This document shows, piece after piece, positions 32,142-45,658 of a stretch of 64,000 bases of DNA. The notes under the pieces were generated by a model. The model searched no databases, was not told where the DNA came from, and saw only the letters and a program-made list of their open reading frames with translations. The position numbers and the translations under genes are program-made. Source of the stretch: Bugula neritina. Lineage: Eukaryota > Bryozoa > Gymnolaemata > Cheilostomatida > Bugulidae. The stretch lies in contig OZ037773.1 in assembly GCA_964035545.1 (NCBI GenBank), positions 3,451,751 to 3,515,750 on the forward strand, given 5' to 3'. The number at the start of each line of letters is the position of its first letter. The stretch's first letter is position 1.

Positions 32142-32886
32142 TTAGTAGCTGTCTGCCACAACTTTACCTCTAAAACACAAGAGTCAAATAATTTATATGT
32201 TTAATTTTAAATTTTCTGATTTACAAAGTATAGTTGAGCATTCAATTACTGCATATATGTAAACTAAAATCCAAAAATTTGGATATAATTCTTTCAGTTA
32301 ATAAAGTAATGATAGCATGAAGTTTTCAATATTAACCCAACAATACATTATGGTATGTAAAGACTATTGCCCGCAGTGGCTTGTGCAGTGCTACGACATG
32401 TAATAAGGTCCGTGTACTAACCTGGTTTTGATGCACTTGAGGTACACAATGATACCTGCAGTAGCCACACCCAAGACGCAGACGGCTGCAATCACCCCTA
32501 TGGCCCAGTCAGGGAGTATAGCTGGAGCTAAAATAATTCACAGTATCTGAATATCAGCTCTATTATATATACTAGGACACTGTGTTACTCATTAATCTGT
32601 CACTAGCTAGTGTGATGTATTAACTTGTGCATACCTATGACATGCCAACTGGACTGGGAGTGTTCTGGTCTGCAGGTTGGTCTGTTCTCAGAGGTTTGGG
32701 CATCTGGGTGCCCGTCCCCTTCTTTGTAACAGGTTCCTTCTATCAGACACATACCAGCCTACACCATAACAAATATATACTAGAATACTACTACTACTAG
32801 TGCTATGACTACTACTGCTACTGCTACTAATACTATTGCTACTAATACTATTGCTACTAATACTATTGCTACTACTACTACTACCA

Positions 32887-32919
<33 letters not shown>

Positions 32920-35900
32920 AATCTACTACTACTAATTCTACTACTACTAATACTATTGCTGCCGCTGCTGCCTGTAACCACTCACCTTGACCTTGCAATC
33001 TCCTGTCTTGGTGTCACAGTCCTGGCATCTCGAGTCGTATCTCGCATAGAGAATGACGGGGCTAGCTTGGTTTCCTGGGCTGTTGGTCACACCGATAGCG
33101 AACTGGCCGGGGGTGTTGACGGGTCCAGTGGATCTCCTGGTACGGCTCTTGGCCATGTGACATTTGACCTCCGCAAAGTTCTCATACGATGCCTCCACGC
33201 TGTGTCTAACTCCACTCACCTTTAACTTTCCTCCATCTATCTAGAATATGAGACTCATAATGCTATCACTGTTTCTAATGTTAATGGAAGGATATGGAAC
33301 TAACTTCTGTTTTCCTCAATCATATTTAAACTAAAATAACACTTTACAGTCTTTTCAGAAGTAGTGAAAGGGAGGGGAGGGGGGTAAACTATGCTTTGCA
33401 GGCATTTAACCTGATCATGCTTCTATCTTAACATTCACAACTAAGCTGTTACTTCGGTAGAAGATGCATCAGCCTATAAATAAGCTAAGAAACTAGATCA
33501 ATTTCATTATGAATAATATCTAAATTATTATCTTTATAAACTATATACATCAATCACACATGTATTTTACAAGCTTTTCGTTGCAGGTAAACCTATTTAC
33601 ATACACATTATAATGGAAGTTTTACCTGCGCTGGCTGAAAAGAGCAAGTTATCTGGCTGCTGTTGATGAAGCCTTCACCAAAAACATCAGCAGTGTTGCA
33701 CACCTCAGTAGCCACGTCACAGAATGGCGCAAAGTACACGTCTGGTATGGTGCTGATGGACAGACTGCAGTCTTCCGAGACATAACCAGGGTGACACACA
33801 CACTCCCCGTCTTTGCATTGCCCTGAGAAACTCAGACTAATGTATACACAACATTGGCTAAATTTCACGGAACAAAGAGTACCAGTTTTATCTATTTCAC
33901 TTCCAATGATGTTAATCTGTAGAAACTGATCACTGGCTATTTTTACAATACTTTGTTATGAAATAAATCAAAACAAATTACAAATCCACTCATGTTTTAT
34001 CATTACTGCGCTGCAAATTATATAATATATGTAATACTGCAACACCATAGACTTGAGTCAAAGCATATGAAATTGGAGTGAACAATTGATCACATGATCA
34101 CCATTTGTCAAGTGTATGCCTTCTTGTTTTGATCAAGTAACCTTTGAACTGTAGAGGATGTTGCAAGGTTTAAATATTATGGTTTTAGTGTGTTTTGCCT
34201 AAAAGACGGCACAAGTGTTTACATGATTTGTACTCTTGGCTTATAATTTATTTTATTGTATTGGTGCATGAATGTACATGCTTGTGGCTAGGTGACATGA
34301 ACCTTAGGAATTAAATTCTACTGAAGTTATGCCCTCGTGGTGGTATTCTTATCTAACAAGAACTAGTCTGCAGTAGCTTACCATGACCACTGCATTCGTT
34401 GATACAGAAAGCATCTCCTGGTATGGTAGCATTCATCTCTTTTGTCAACTCTGATAGGCATTTCTCCTTGAATGATTCCAAGGCCGTCATAGCAAACTCA
34501 ACGCCATCCGACAGCTGAAAATCGGCAGCAAATTTAAAACTCGATCAAACCCCAAAAGTTCATATATTTTGTATTTACATTACATTTGAAAAATCCGATG
34601 TTTTTATCCAGTTCGTGCATGACACTACTGCTGATGTCTTCAACACACAGACCTATTCATATATACTAACCCTGATGTCTTCAACGCACATGTCTATATC
34701 ATATATACTAACCCTGATGTCTTCAACGCACATGTCTATGTCATCTTGAACCGGAATCTTACAATGTTGAAATGCTTTGGACTTTTTAATAAAGTTTTCA
34801 CAGAATAGAGTGGCGTTGGCCTTAGTCCAACCACTTGGTGTTGGCCATGGCAAGTCCTACAATCACAGCATTATTTTGTAGTGTTCGTATAATATTTGAT
34901 TTCAAGTGGCAGAGTTCACCATTAACCTTCAGTTTAGCTTACCGGAGCTTCCCAGTCAGGGTCAAAAGTGAAGGGTGTGGCCTTTCTTGTTGTTCCGGCA
35001 CTATATTCAAAGTTCTTCTGAGTGATGTCCTCACCTCTCTGATCACACCTGTGATAACGACAAATAGTCAAGTCAAATAAAGTCAGTGAAATTCTAGGAG
35101 TTGACAACTTGAAGGTTCTCATAAAATAAGTTGCAAGTTATTTCTCAGTGAAGCTTAGTTCTCTCTCGTATTATTATAACGCTTAAAACGTAGCTCATTC
35201 TATTCAATATAAAATGAGTAAATGGCATATAGAGAGAACACAACTACAATGTAGATATGCAATATTTGCTTTAATGACAATTTATGATGGCTTTTAGAAT
35301 GTTGAGCCCTTCTATGATGTTGAATCTATTTTTTTAATTACATATGTCTTGTTGCTAGATAGATCGTAATGAAATTCAAGCTTTCTAACGATAACGTTGA
35401 CAGAGTTTATTTTGATATTGTAATTAATAAAAGTTTAGTAGAATTTGCAATGCGAACCTCACAGCGTCGCTGTTGTCGTTACAATCAAGAACGTTGGCAG
35501 CTCCGGGAGTGGTTGCCGCCATGCAACTGCAATACGTCTGCTTGTAGGTGCGTGCAGCTGTGGGCACATTACCATTGTATATCGACTCGTCATCTGTCAC
35601 TCTAAAAAGTTACGGTGGAGGTCAAAAGGTTATGGTAAATGTAAAAAGGTTAAGGTAGAGGTCATAGTGCTTGTCATACAAAGCACTGTTACTGTAGTGG
35701 TACTACAGAAAACCTTTGGTGGTAGTCTGTGTTCCAGTAAGTAATTTTTGTATAAGAAGTTGTCTAGCTCCAAATTTAGCAAATAAAAAACATAGGCTAG
35801 GTAATTGAAAAGTAATATTATTTATATGAGAGGCATGATTAAGCCGTTTTTATAAAGCATATTATTTAATTTGTGTAAACATAGTAATCTTTAAAAAGTT

Positions 35901-38900
35901 TGGATTTTGAAATGTTGGTACGCAACCGTTTGTCTTATTGGAAAGACAACTTCTTTTCACAACAATTTTTAGAACTTGGACTATACTAAAACATCTTATT
36001 GCACCTCCAGTGTTTGCTGAACTCCTTGGGATGCTGGTTGTGTTTACTGCCAGTTCCTGTGAACAGACTTCCATCTTTAAATCTCAAATCATCCGTTTTA
36101 TCCATATTGAAGTTGCCGCACATTCCCTCAGTCTTGCCAAAATCAGCAGGCGATGGTTTCACCCACAGATTCATGAATTGAGCATGACCTCCGCCAGTTA
36201 ACTGAGCTCTAATCATAGTACCGTGTGGAAAGTATATCTACAGATAACAATAATATTATAGAGGTACTTGTAACTATGCTCCAGTCAACACAATATATTC
36301 ACTCTATTCACAGAATCAGACCTTTATAGTTAACTTTCAGATAGGCACAACAGAATGATTCAAACGTTTTTTCTAAAGTAGGATATGAGTTGTTGACACA
36401 CATCTGTATGTATTCCAGTTACTTGACCTAATTATACAAAATCTGGGTCAAAGCGAGCTGCTACTCTGTTTATCAGACTAGCAAAGCTTCATCTCCCTCA
36501 ACATAGCAAATCCTATTCTTTGAACCAATTCATAGTTTTCACAAAACCAAACACTGTTAACGGGATTTTAGCTAACATAACAGCTATATAAAATGGGAGG
36601 AGACTTACGTTATACTCTCTACCACCATTGAGAGCGAAGATCTTGAAATTTGGTGATATGATGTCATCAACGGAGAGAGTTCGAGTTCTTAGAAGGTTGA
36701 ACTCAGCTTTCTTGTTATTTGCACCTGCGGAATTTTGCAAGTGAAAAGATAGAAAATTTGAAACAGATTACTCGAAGGTTATAGAGTAGCAAAAGATTAG
36801 TAAAGGTAAAATAACTGACAAGGACTTTAAGTATTTAAGTACATTACTGAGAGATCAAAGTGAACAGTTCTGTTTAGTAGTCAAGACAAGAAATTGCTTG
36901 AAGCAGCACTGAGTTGATGGTCACTGAGTGCAGTGGTTTGGGAAGAGTCTCCAGTCTGAAGTTTTGACAGCAATGTCTGTACAAATCCTGCACCCAGTCA
37001 CCTCTAATTTGGTGCTGCTTCTAGTCACTTCCATCAAAATATGCATGCTTAGCATTAGCTCTAGCTATTACTGCTTAATCATCGTGGTGTGGATATTACA
37101 TGTGTGTGCAGAACCAGCTAATGTCAGGCTACAAAACTGTATGCAACTCAGTTTCACGAACCAGTCTATAAGCAGCTCCAAGTTAAGGATGACTGAGTGA
37201 AATAGTTTGAGGCTCTCGAGTTTAGAGTTGGAGGCTTAAAGTTCTAACCTAAACCCCCAACTCGCAAACCCTTAACTACTGCACTCAGTCATCTCAAGCT
37301 CAGAGCTGCTTATAGACTAATTCCAGTTTCACAGATCATGAGAAGTACCAACATTGCGTTCATCTCTTACCCCAAATCTTCACATCACCCAGACTGTTAC
37401 ATCTGTCCACAATGATGACATCATCACCGGCTCTGGCAGCGACAGCGCAGTTGCAAGAGGCACCACCGCATCTCTTATAGAAAGCCCTCGCCTAAATGAA
37501 AAAGACGCTATCATGAATTATTAAAAAGGTATATCTGTGGGAATTTTAAATAGAAATGTATCAAATCATTAAATAAATTTGCTACGATTAAATTGTGTAC
37601 GTACTTGAACGAAAATTGACAAGGAAATAGTCAGTTGATGCAATATATAGGAATGATGTGATACACTAAACACTATGAAATAATATAACAAAGTTACAAT
37701 AGGCTGCAACTATATGATACAATATACTACATTTTAATACATTCATCACATGAGCTTGTTGCTAACCTCGAAAGGCAGGTCTCTATGTCTGTAGAGAATA
37801 AATTCACCTTCAAAGTAGTTGTGCCATTTGCTGTAACATACAGAGTGTGAGTGATAACACTTTCAGTTTGTAGTACTAGTAATTACTGTGAGTAGTATTA
37901 GTAGTCACTGTGTGTAGTATTAGTAGGTACTGTGTGTAGTATTAGTATTCACTGTGAGTAGTACTAATAGTTGCTATGAGTAGTACTAGTAGTTACTGTG
38001 TGTGGTACTAATAGGTACTGTGAATAGTACTAGTAGTCACTGTGTGTACTATTACTAGCTACTCACTGTCCATCGAATGTAGTCATATGTGGGTCGTTGA
38101 CAGAGGCACACAGAGCTCTCTTATCTACAAAGTCCTCAGTCACCACCTACAAGGATACCACAATGTAGTCCAGGTAGCCTGAGTAACCTATAATATCTGC
38201 AGTAGGGGAAGGTGAATACATCCCCTCTGAACTCGAAATAGTTTGTTTTAAACTATATACAATAATTTCAGAAACAGAAATGAGGTACAAATTATGTTTA
38301 GCTTGCACTTTTAGGTTGAAATATGGAGCTATGCACAATGAAAAAGAGAATAAATAAATGAAACATTGATTTAAGCAAAAAGATGTCTCAACACTTCTAA
38401 ATAAATATCGAGATTTGAGGTAGGAGCAGTGCTGGAAAAATTGAGAAAAGCCTGTGTTCTAGATTAGAAAGGTAGCAGAAGAAGTTATGCTCTCACGAGA
38501 ATTATAACCCGCGTCCCAAACCAAAATTTGATAATAAAATTAAAGAACTTAGGCTATCCCAATTTTTCTACTACTGCTCCTAAATGGAGCCAAGATTTAG
38601 GGTTACACATACATGGATGGAGTGGGGCGTATACCCATCCCATATACTTCTGCCAGGGCCATCTGTCATGTTGAAGGCTATAACCCTCGGCCTTTCGCCG
38701 TCATACTTGAAGTCTTTAGTAGCACTGATGGCGATAGTCTGGCTGACTGACCAGTTATCTGGAGTCAGCGTAATCTTACACTTTGCCAACTTCAGCTGCT
38801 CAATATTCTCATTCCGGCATCTGAATATATGAAATTGCTTGTTTATTAGCAAAGTGATGAAATATGAAGATATGATTTCAGTTTGTTGAAGTATTAGTAA

Positions 38901-41900
38901 TATTAACTGCAGTAAAGAATAGTTTGGTGACTATAGGAATATTATTCGGAATAAACCAATAAATGGTTTCTAAGATAGTGAAAATGGCTGCTATAAGAAC
39001 AGCTTCTAAAGCTACACCAACCGATTATTACATAACATATACGAGTGCACACTGTTTATACTAAGAAGCCCAACAAGAAGTGTATGTAAAATAATTGCCC
39101 CCATCGGGATTGGAACCACAGACCTCCGGCTTGCAAGCAAGCGCGCTAACCAATTGCGCTACAGGGGATTCAGGATTCCCAACAAGGAGCGTATTCAACA
39201 AAAACTGATATTTTGATACTTCAGCCCTGCATGCAAATAAAATGTTACTAATGTTTGTCAAGTCTTACTTAAGAGGTTGAGAAGTATCCAGGCTGTTATC
39301 ATTGCGAATAGCGATCTCTATTTTACACATAGAAGGGAGGAATCCACTATAAGTACATCTAACAGGCACTGTAGATCTCAATGTGATGGTCTGGTGGTAG
39401 TCACTCTCGGGGAGTACCATGGTGAACGACTGAAGTTGAAGTGGCACTCCATTCACATCTGAAACCTGTAGAATAATACAGAGCTATTGTCAGATGAATA
39501 TAAAGTGAATGTCTTGAAGTTGTTCCCTCACTAAATATATTTGCATGCTGTTCATTGTATTACAGATTACACTAAGGCATTGGCATAGTATAACTATCAT
39601 GCAGTATGATGATAGTTATGTGCTCACATGGCAGCGGTCAATCTATGTGTAAAAAAATATTTTTTCCATTAGAGAAACTAGAAAGGTGACTAATAACATA
39701 AATTTAAAGTATTTTAAACTCTGCCATATTGACTCACAGCAAATTACTATTTTACATTCACCTATCTATGAATTGTGAATGGTAGACTTGAGAAAAGAGA
39801 AAATAATTAGTAAAGTGTTGAGTGTAAAAGATTACCTGAATTCCTAAGAAGTATGGATCACTATATTGAGGGGCTCCCCAGAGCTTGCCCTTACCGGAAG
39901 ACCCTGCAAGGTATCTTCCTTGTACTGAGCAAGTTAGCTAAAGGATAAAAGACAAGGCACTGAAAGTTTCCATAATTTCTAGTCTGCAGCAAGTTTCTAA
40001 ACTATTTATTGTCACTTACTTTGTGAGAGTTTACTTTGTGAGAGTTGGTAGAAATTGATACAAGTTGTCTAATCACAAAATATTTTAATTATTGGGTACC
40101 CCTAACGCACAAGTTAGAAAATAAATCTGCAAAGAATGTGGTCTAAAATAGTATATTAAATTTTAACAGTAGGGTAATGCAGTATTTTTAATAATGTTGA
40201 TGGCTTAATCTGTGTATAACCTTAGGTCAATTCCTAGGAGTTATAAAAAGTAAAGCTTTCTGCTATTGGCAACAGAAAATAAACCTATTTGCTATTGGTC
40301 AAAAGAAAGCAAATTCCTATTTGTTATTGGTCAACAGAAAGTAAACCTAGTTGCTATTGGTCAACAGAAAAGAAACTTAATTGCTATTGGTCACTTACAT
40401 TTTGGCCCATCACAGTTCGACCTGGAATAAACAGGTAGTTTTCTTTCAATTTACTGACAGTTTGGCCAATTTGCAGCTCTTCTTGATGAACTTTAGAGTA
40501 GCCAATTTTCCACGTGACTTTGTACGCAGCACTAAATGTTATAAGTTAAACTAAACTAAACTCCCTAAACACAGTGCAATCTCCAATTTGCTATTAGAGA
40601 TAGAGTAGGTAATATCTGGGCTATACAATGACAAAACTTCTGTGCTTAATTTGCAAGAAATATACACTAGCCAATTTTTAAGCAAACCTTTAAACTTAAT
40701 TAATGTAAAATTGAGTTTATACAACTCTTTTTGTACAGAAAAAACTAGAAAAAATTTGATTGAATTCTGCATTATTACTGCTATTGCACAATTACACACT
40801 GAAGTAAGATAATAGAACAGCAAAGTACAACTAGGTTCACCAACTTACTTCTTGATAGTGCTCATAAGTACGCAGTGGAACTCAAAGGTGCCTGGGTACT
40901 CTACGATGTCAATTATTGGCTGATCGCCAACTGTGGGTGCTGCAAAAGCGTATGTCAAGTTGTGAGGCAAAATTCAAGTTATTTATCAGCTTTTCAATCA
41001 AGCAATCCAAGTAGAAGCAAAGCTGGTTTGAGACTGAACATTTTTTGCTTTCGAAAAAGCATAAAAAATAGAAAAGTCTACACTCTTCAAAAGCAAATAA
41101 ACTGAGATAAATCTTTGTGTGTGATTTGTGTTTAATGGTGCTGGCCGAGAAGGTCTTGTAACCAGAAATTGACTTCAAAACTTCAACAAAATTGGCAAAC
41201 TGTGACATGTTTAGTTGAATGAGCTTGAAACTTATTCTTAATTTTAGCATATAAATATATAAATAGAATTTTAATACAAGGTAATAACAAAAGGAGATTT
41301 TGATTTAATATATAACTTTATTAGAAATCAATTGTGTTGAAAAATTTTTACAACAAAATTTAACTCAAAACTAAGCAAAATCTCCATTTGATATCTTCAA
41401 CACAGACAAAATATAAATCTAAAAATATTTAGGGCATTTCTTGACAGATTGTTGTTTGATGCAGAGTGAAATACTGTTTTACATACTTTGAGATTTGAAT
41501 TCAATGTATGTTGCTATAGAAACCAATGACTGGTTTTAAAAATATAAACTGAAGTCAGTGAGAAGAATAGAATGAATGTCTCACAGTTGATGTTGAAATC
41601 ATGATTACAATCTCACGTTTTCAGCTAAATCAAGTAGTACAGAGAGAGGACAATTACAAGCGACAGAAATATGCCACTAAAAAAACTCAAAGAGGTGCTG
41701 CTGTTAGCAGAAGTCGTACCGTCATAACATTTGGGTGTGAATCCTGTCAAAGAACTTTGTCCAGGAGGACACAACTTTTCAGTTCCTGCAATAAAAGCAA
41801 ATTAAGTTGATTTCCATATGTAAATGAGCTAAGAATTATATTTGATATTTGTATATATCTACATGAGATTAATACTGTATGCACTTCATGTATAATATTT

Positions 41901-43281
41901 CTTTATATATATATATATATATCTACATAAGATTAGTATTTTATATACATTTCATGTTTTGATGTGTAGTTTTGACAGTTACCTGCACAATAAGAGGCTC
42001 CCTGAATCTTCTGAGATGAGTTAGTAGAAGTTGTCGGCACCAACTCATACACCATGTTGTTCAGACAACTCTTACCTCTAATCTTCAACTTTATACCACA
42101 AGGTGATAAATTATTGAGGAAATAGCACAAGTTTAATGTGTGTATTTGCCCATCGCTGGGTGGCTGTGTACCTACAGAAACCATGCAACAATATATCAGC
42201 TTTACCCCCTTGACTATCCACTCCTTTACACAGCCTGCATGATCTGCTTCATACATTTCTTTTTACATAATGCAGCTTCAGGCAAATTTCATAGCTATAG
42301 GGTGCTGAATACATACTTTACCTGCTAAACACTAAATAAATACTCCGACTATACACACAGACTATATACTCAGACTATATACTCAGACTATATACTCAGA
42401 CTATATACTCAGGCTATACACACAAACTATATACTCAGACTATATACTCAGACTATATACTCAGGCTATGTACTCAGACTATACACTCAGACTGTATACT
42501 CAGGCTATATACTCAGACTATACACTCAGACTGTATACACAGACTATATACTCAGACTATCTACACAGAAAATTCAGCTGGTATTACATGGTGACACTAA
42601 CTAGACATGCTGACTCACCGTTGAGCCAGATTGGTTGAATGCTGCTGCAGTCTCCTACTTTTGGCGGAGAAGTTGGTATTTGCCCTCCGGCACCACTTGT
42701 GAACACATACCATCCCTTGGCTAGCTTTTCGTCACTTCTGCTATGGTTAGCTGCAATGTTTAGAGAAATAGTTAGAGCTTCCCTGTTAGAAAATTGATAT
42801 TTGGAGCAGAAATAAAAAAGTTGAATTAGAAGCGTTTGTACCCGGAATATAACAGGCGTACCTCATGTTAACAGCAGCTATTATTATTTACCAAAATCCA
42901 TGATAGTACTTTACCTATTTATATAGTATTATTAAACAGTATTTAAAATAATTTACCTGATCCAATTGAGATAGCCGTGCTCCTATCAGGCTGGTCAAGA
43001 GTTGCGTGGTTTCCTGGTAGACATGGGTCAAATCTGGTAGCTGCGAGATAAATAAGAAGATAATATTTATATGAACTGCTGTATTTTACGTAAAACTGCT
43101 CATTGTTGATTCTATAATATTTTAAGCAATATTTTATTAACTTTTTATCATGATTATTGTGTGTTGAACACATGAAACTATTATAGCAATAAAATGTTTT
43201 AATCAAATTTTATTGTTCATCACTTTTATTCACTTTGCCCTGCACTGCATTAAGCTCTTTTTAGTGGTAAACTATATACAC

Positions 43282-43376
<95 letters not shown>

Positions 43377-43530
43377 TATATATAACAGCAAAAACATTAA
43401 ACCGGTGTTAATTCTAATTTGCTATAATTTAAATATTTCAAAATTATAGTAGGATAGTTAAGATATAAATGCATTTACCTGATGCTAATACAAGAGTACT
43501 TAGCAAACCTACAAGCACCTGTAACGCCAT
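32142..43530 (-). CDS. Type I membrane protein with D8C, vWD and EGF domains, VWDE-like
   Basis: Twenty-five exons join in phase to 1,051 residues: 43530-43479, 43040-42957, 42750-42619, 42171-41983, 41785-41720, 40939-40849, 40531-40399, 39937-39836, 39465-39269, 38820-38635, 38231-38159, 38146-38067, 37830-37767, 37491-37371, 36724-36609, 36237-36005, 35601-35458, 35048-34943, 34856-34713, 34514-34382, 33822-33626, 33240-32986, 32758-32635, 32527-32422, 32169-32142. A signal peptide (1-17) is followed by a uromodulin-type D8C domain (about 20-150; PCLPGNHATLDQPDRST, IWLNG), a short CPPG Cys-rich segment, then a vWD domain (about 435-640; NDPHMTTFDG, MCGNFN). An EGF-like module (about 816-840, CKDGECVCHPGYVSEDC), a second Cys-rich region, one transmembrane helix (about 1013-1033) and a 15-residue tail complete it. 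This order matches VWDE-type proteins. I infer an extracellular adhesive or matrix role. The exon at 38231-38159 is the weakest: phase demands it but its acceptor is poor. Confidence 0.88.
32780..32965. repeat. (TAC)n trinucleotide repeat in vWD-gene intron
   Basis: Imperfect ACTACT / ATTGCT units in the intron just after the 32986 exon. Poly-Ser and poly-Thr frames here are artefacts. Confidence 0.88.
34669..34752. repeat. 42-bp tandem duplication carrying a splice donor
   Basis: Two copies of a 42-bp unit (period checked at 34669 and 34711). Each holds the end of the 34713-34856 exon and a GTTAGTATAT donor. A third, weaker partial copy is at about 34631-34660. Confidence 0.85.
36899..36965. 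repeat. Partial MITE, family 1
   Basis: AGCAGCACTGAGTTGATGG followed by CACTGAGTGCAGTGGTTTGG resembles the left half of the hairpin MITE at 12.0 kb, without a matching right half. It lies in a vWD-gene intron. Confidence 0.5.
37165..37317. mobile_element. Hairpin MITE, family 1 (copy b)
   Basis: About 152 bp, ends TCTATAAGCAGCTC and GAGCTGCTTATAGA, inner parts complementary through GACTGAGTG and CACTCAGTC. It lies in the intron between the 36724 and 37371 exons of the vWD gene. Confidence 0.75.
37870..38065. repeat. Minisatellite of about 22 bp in vWD-gene intron
   Basis: About nine degenerate copies of GTAGTATTAGTAGTCACTGT. The array runs up to the donor of the 38146-38067 exon. Confidence 0.8.
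38412..38584 (+). mobile_element. MITE family 2 (copy a)
   Basis: Begins TTTGAGGTAGGAGCAGTGCT and ends ACTGCTCCTAAATGG; the inner part (CTTAGGCTATCCCAATTTTT) is shared with the 44.1-kb and 59.7-kb copies. It lies in a vWD-gene intron. Confidence 0.7.
39069..39188 (-). repeat. tRNA-derived short SINE (copy 3) with target duplication
   Basis: On the minus strand: GTAGCGCAATTGGTTAGCGC (A-box-like) and GTGGTTCCAATCCC (B-box-like), then GGGGGCAATTATTTTACATA. The direct repeat CCCAACAAG(A/G)AG flanks it at 39069-39080 and 39177-39188. The element is hardly longer than a tRNA. It lies in a vWD-gene intron. Confidence 0.65.
40258..40395. repeat. 30-bp tandem repeat with inverted CCAAT motifs
   Basis: Five copies of a unit containing TGCTATTGGTCAACAGAAAG. 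The last copy runs into the GTAAGTG donor of the 40399-40531 exon (minus strand), so the repeat starts at the 5' splice site. Confidence 0.75.
42330..42560. repeat. Minisatellite ACTATATACTCAG
   Basis: About seventeen copies of a 13-bp unit with variants (CACAGACTATA, CTCAGGCTATA) inside a vWD-gene intron. Confidence 0.85.
43284..43384. repeat. (TA)n microsatellite
   Basis: About 50 TA units in the first intron of the vWD gene. Confidence 0.95.
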
Positions 43531-44132
43531 GCTTGTTAATAAAATAGTGTGAAAATAAATAACTGTCACAAAAGTCTCCTTTTTATACAAGAACTTATCA
43601 AAAATATTTCAAGTATCAAGATCAGACATGTCAAAATGTTGTTATCAGACCTGCCAAGTATACAATGTTAAATTCACTATAATTTTGAAGTCTCACTATT
43701 AAATTTACTATATTCTCATTTTCTATTAAAGTCTGTATTCCAATTGAAACAATTTTTTTCAAATGACTTTTTGACTGAAGAAGTTAATATAAATGACATA
43801 TAAGTACCGCTTTACCAAAATTAGAAAAATGAAAAAAAATTGCCATTTTTCTAACTTTTCTCGTCAGTTTTAAAAAATGCCGTAACTGCAGAAGAATAGA
43901 AGATAGATTGCATGTATTTTGTTAGCCAAAATAATAGTAACAATTATTATACGCATAATATCCAGGCTATATGCTATCCAGGCTATATGCTTATAACACC
44001 AATACAACTAGTTTCAGCTACGACAAGCTATGTTTGTTATAACAAAAGAATACTTTGTATGCTTATATATATACACATGAATATACAAGGTAGCTTCTTA
44101 TACAACAGTCTTTATCTGACAATTAGCAGTAT

Positions 44133-44301
44133 ATGCTTTTGAGGTAGGTGCAGCAATGGAAAAATTCTAGATTGGAGATGTAGCATAAGAAATTATGTTC
44201 ATACGAGAATTTCAACCTGTACCCAAACAAAAAAATTAATGACATTAAAAAACTTAGGCTATCTCCATTTCTGCACCACTATGCTCCTAAATGATGCTTT
44301 T
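44133..44301 (+). mobile_element. MITE family 2 (copy b) with 8-bp target duplication
   Basis: The element body (44141-44293) starts GAGGTAGGTGCAGCAATGG and ends GCACCACTATGCTCCTAAATG, with partly matching inverted ends. ATGCTTTT flanks it at 44133-44140 and 44294-44301. An 8-bp duplication fits hAT-type transposition. It is about 85% similar by eye to 38.41-38.58 kb. Confidence 0.7.
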
Positions 44302-45658
44302 CAGCCAACTAGAAATCTGAAGCTATAATGCTAAAGCTATGTCCTTCAGATTCAGTTGACAATGTGTGACACGTGTTTACATATTATGGGATTTACTGAG
44401 GTTTAGAGACCATGATTACAATGATCACTTAATGTTTGAAAAGTTGACCACAGAAGCCACATGCAGTTAATACTCAGTTTCTGTTGAAAAACTGACTCCA
44501 CGCCACAGCACTAGGTGTTCCTCAAATACGGTGCTCTTTCTGTATCTCACTAAGCTACCGGTGGAAAGCTCAATTCGTGACCTAGTAGAATACCAGATTT
44601 GACTTACTGATCTATGAAATTCGGCCATTTTGTATCTACACACACATAAATAAGCCAGTAAAAGGGGTCAAAGTCCAAAAAGGGAACTGCAAGATGCAGA
44701 GGCGGCGCTGTATTGGACAAGCTGGCCTAAAAATTCTATTTCCTTTTAAATCTTGTGCAGTAGAAAAGAAAAGAAGTCTTAATTAAATATAGTTTTTGAT
44801 ATTGACAGTTTCCAAGAAGGCACTGTATTATGTAATCACCCTGTCCCAAATTCTGACACAGGATAATCACTTGACTTCAAAGAAAGTTTGAGGTTCATTT
44901 TTGTTATCAGCAATTGTTCTTGTACATGTTTACCAAAAGACAATAGCCATCAGGTGTAAATTTTACAGGTAACTATCGGCAGCAATTGAGGTCAGCTGTA
45001 TGCAAGTACAGAACACTTTGTGGATGCCAATTGGTGGGCCTTGAGATATTGAACTGATTGATTTATTAGTCCGGCTGTCAGAAAGAAAGGCATGGAGTTG
45101 ATGTGATGAAGAGGATTGTACTGACAAGAGTTAAGAAAGGCAGAACAAAAATGGGGGCAACTTTTGTGTTTAAAGAGTAAACAAAAATGCATGCTGCGAT
45201 TTTTAGTCATGGAGGAGCAATGAATTCGAAGTGTGACTTTACTAGATGCAAGGGAATAATAATATGTTGAATGGAAGCATGAATACCAATCAATGAATAT
45301 AAGAGTTCAATATGGAGAATATTTTTGTCTAGAATATCATGGCACTTCAAGATATGAGTTCAATTGTTTTGTCTAATTAAATTGAATATTCGGTGTTAAT
45401 ACCTTGATCTAGAATTGTAAAGCTAGCATAACCAGGCAGTAATACAGGGCTAATTTGTTAGACAAACACACAGAGTTTCTAGCAAATTTATTTTGTACTC
45501 TTTGGACAATATGGCTATTGCAGTATATTCTGGATAAACACCCTACACGCCTACAGCTTCTGTTCTAATAGTATAATAATTGTAGTAGTAGAAAATAAGA
45601 CACAAGTGCTGGTTATGCAACAACTGGTTACATAATGTGTGTATTGGCTTACACATAG

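Noticed and set aside
43213-43449. Ile-Tyr repeat frame
   Set aside because: Translation of the (TA)n microsatellite.
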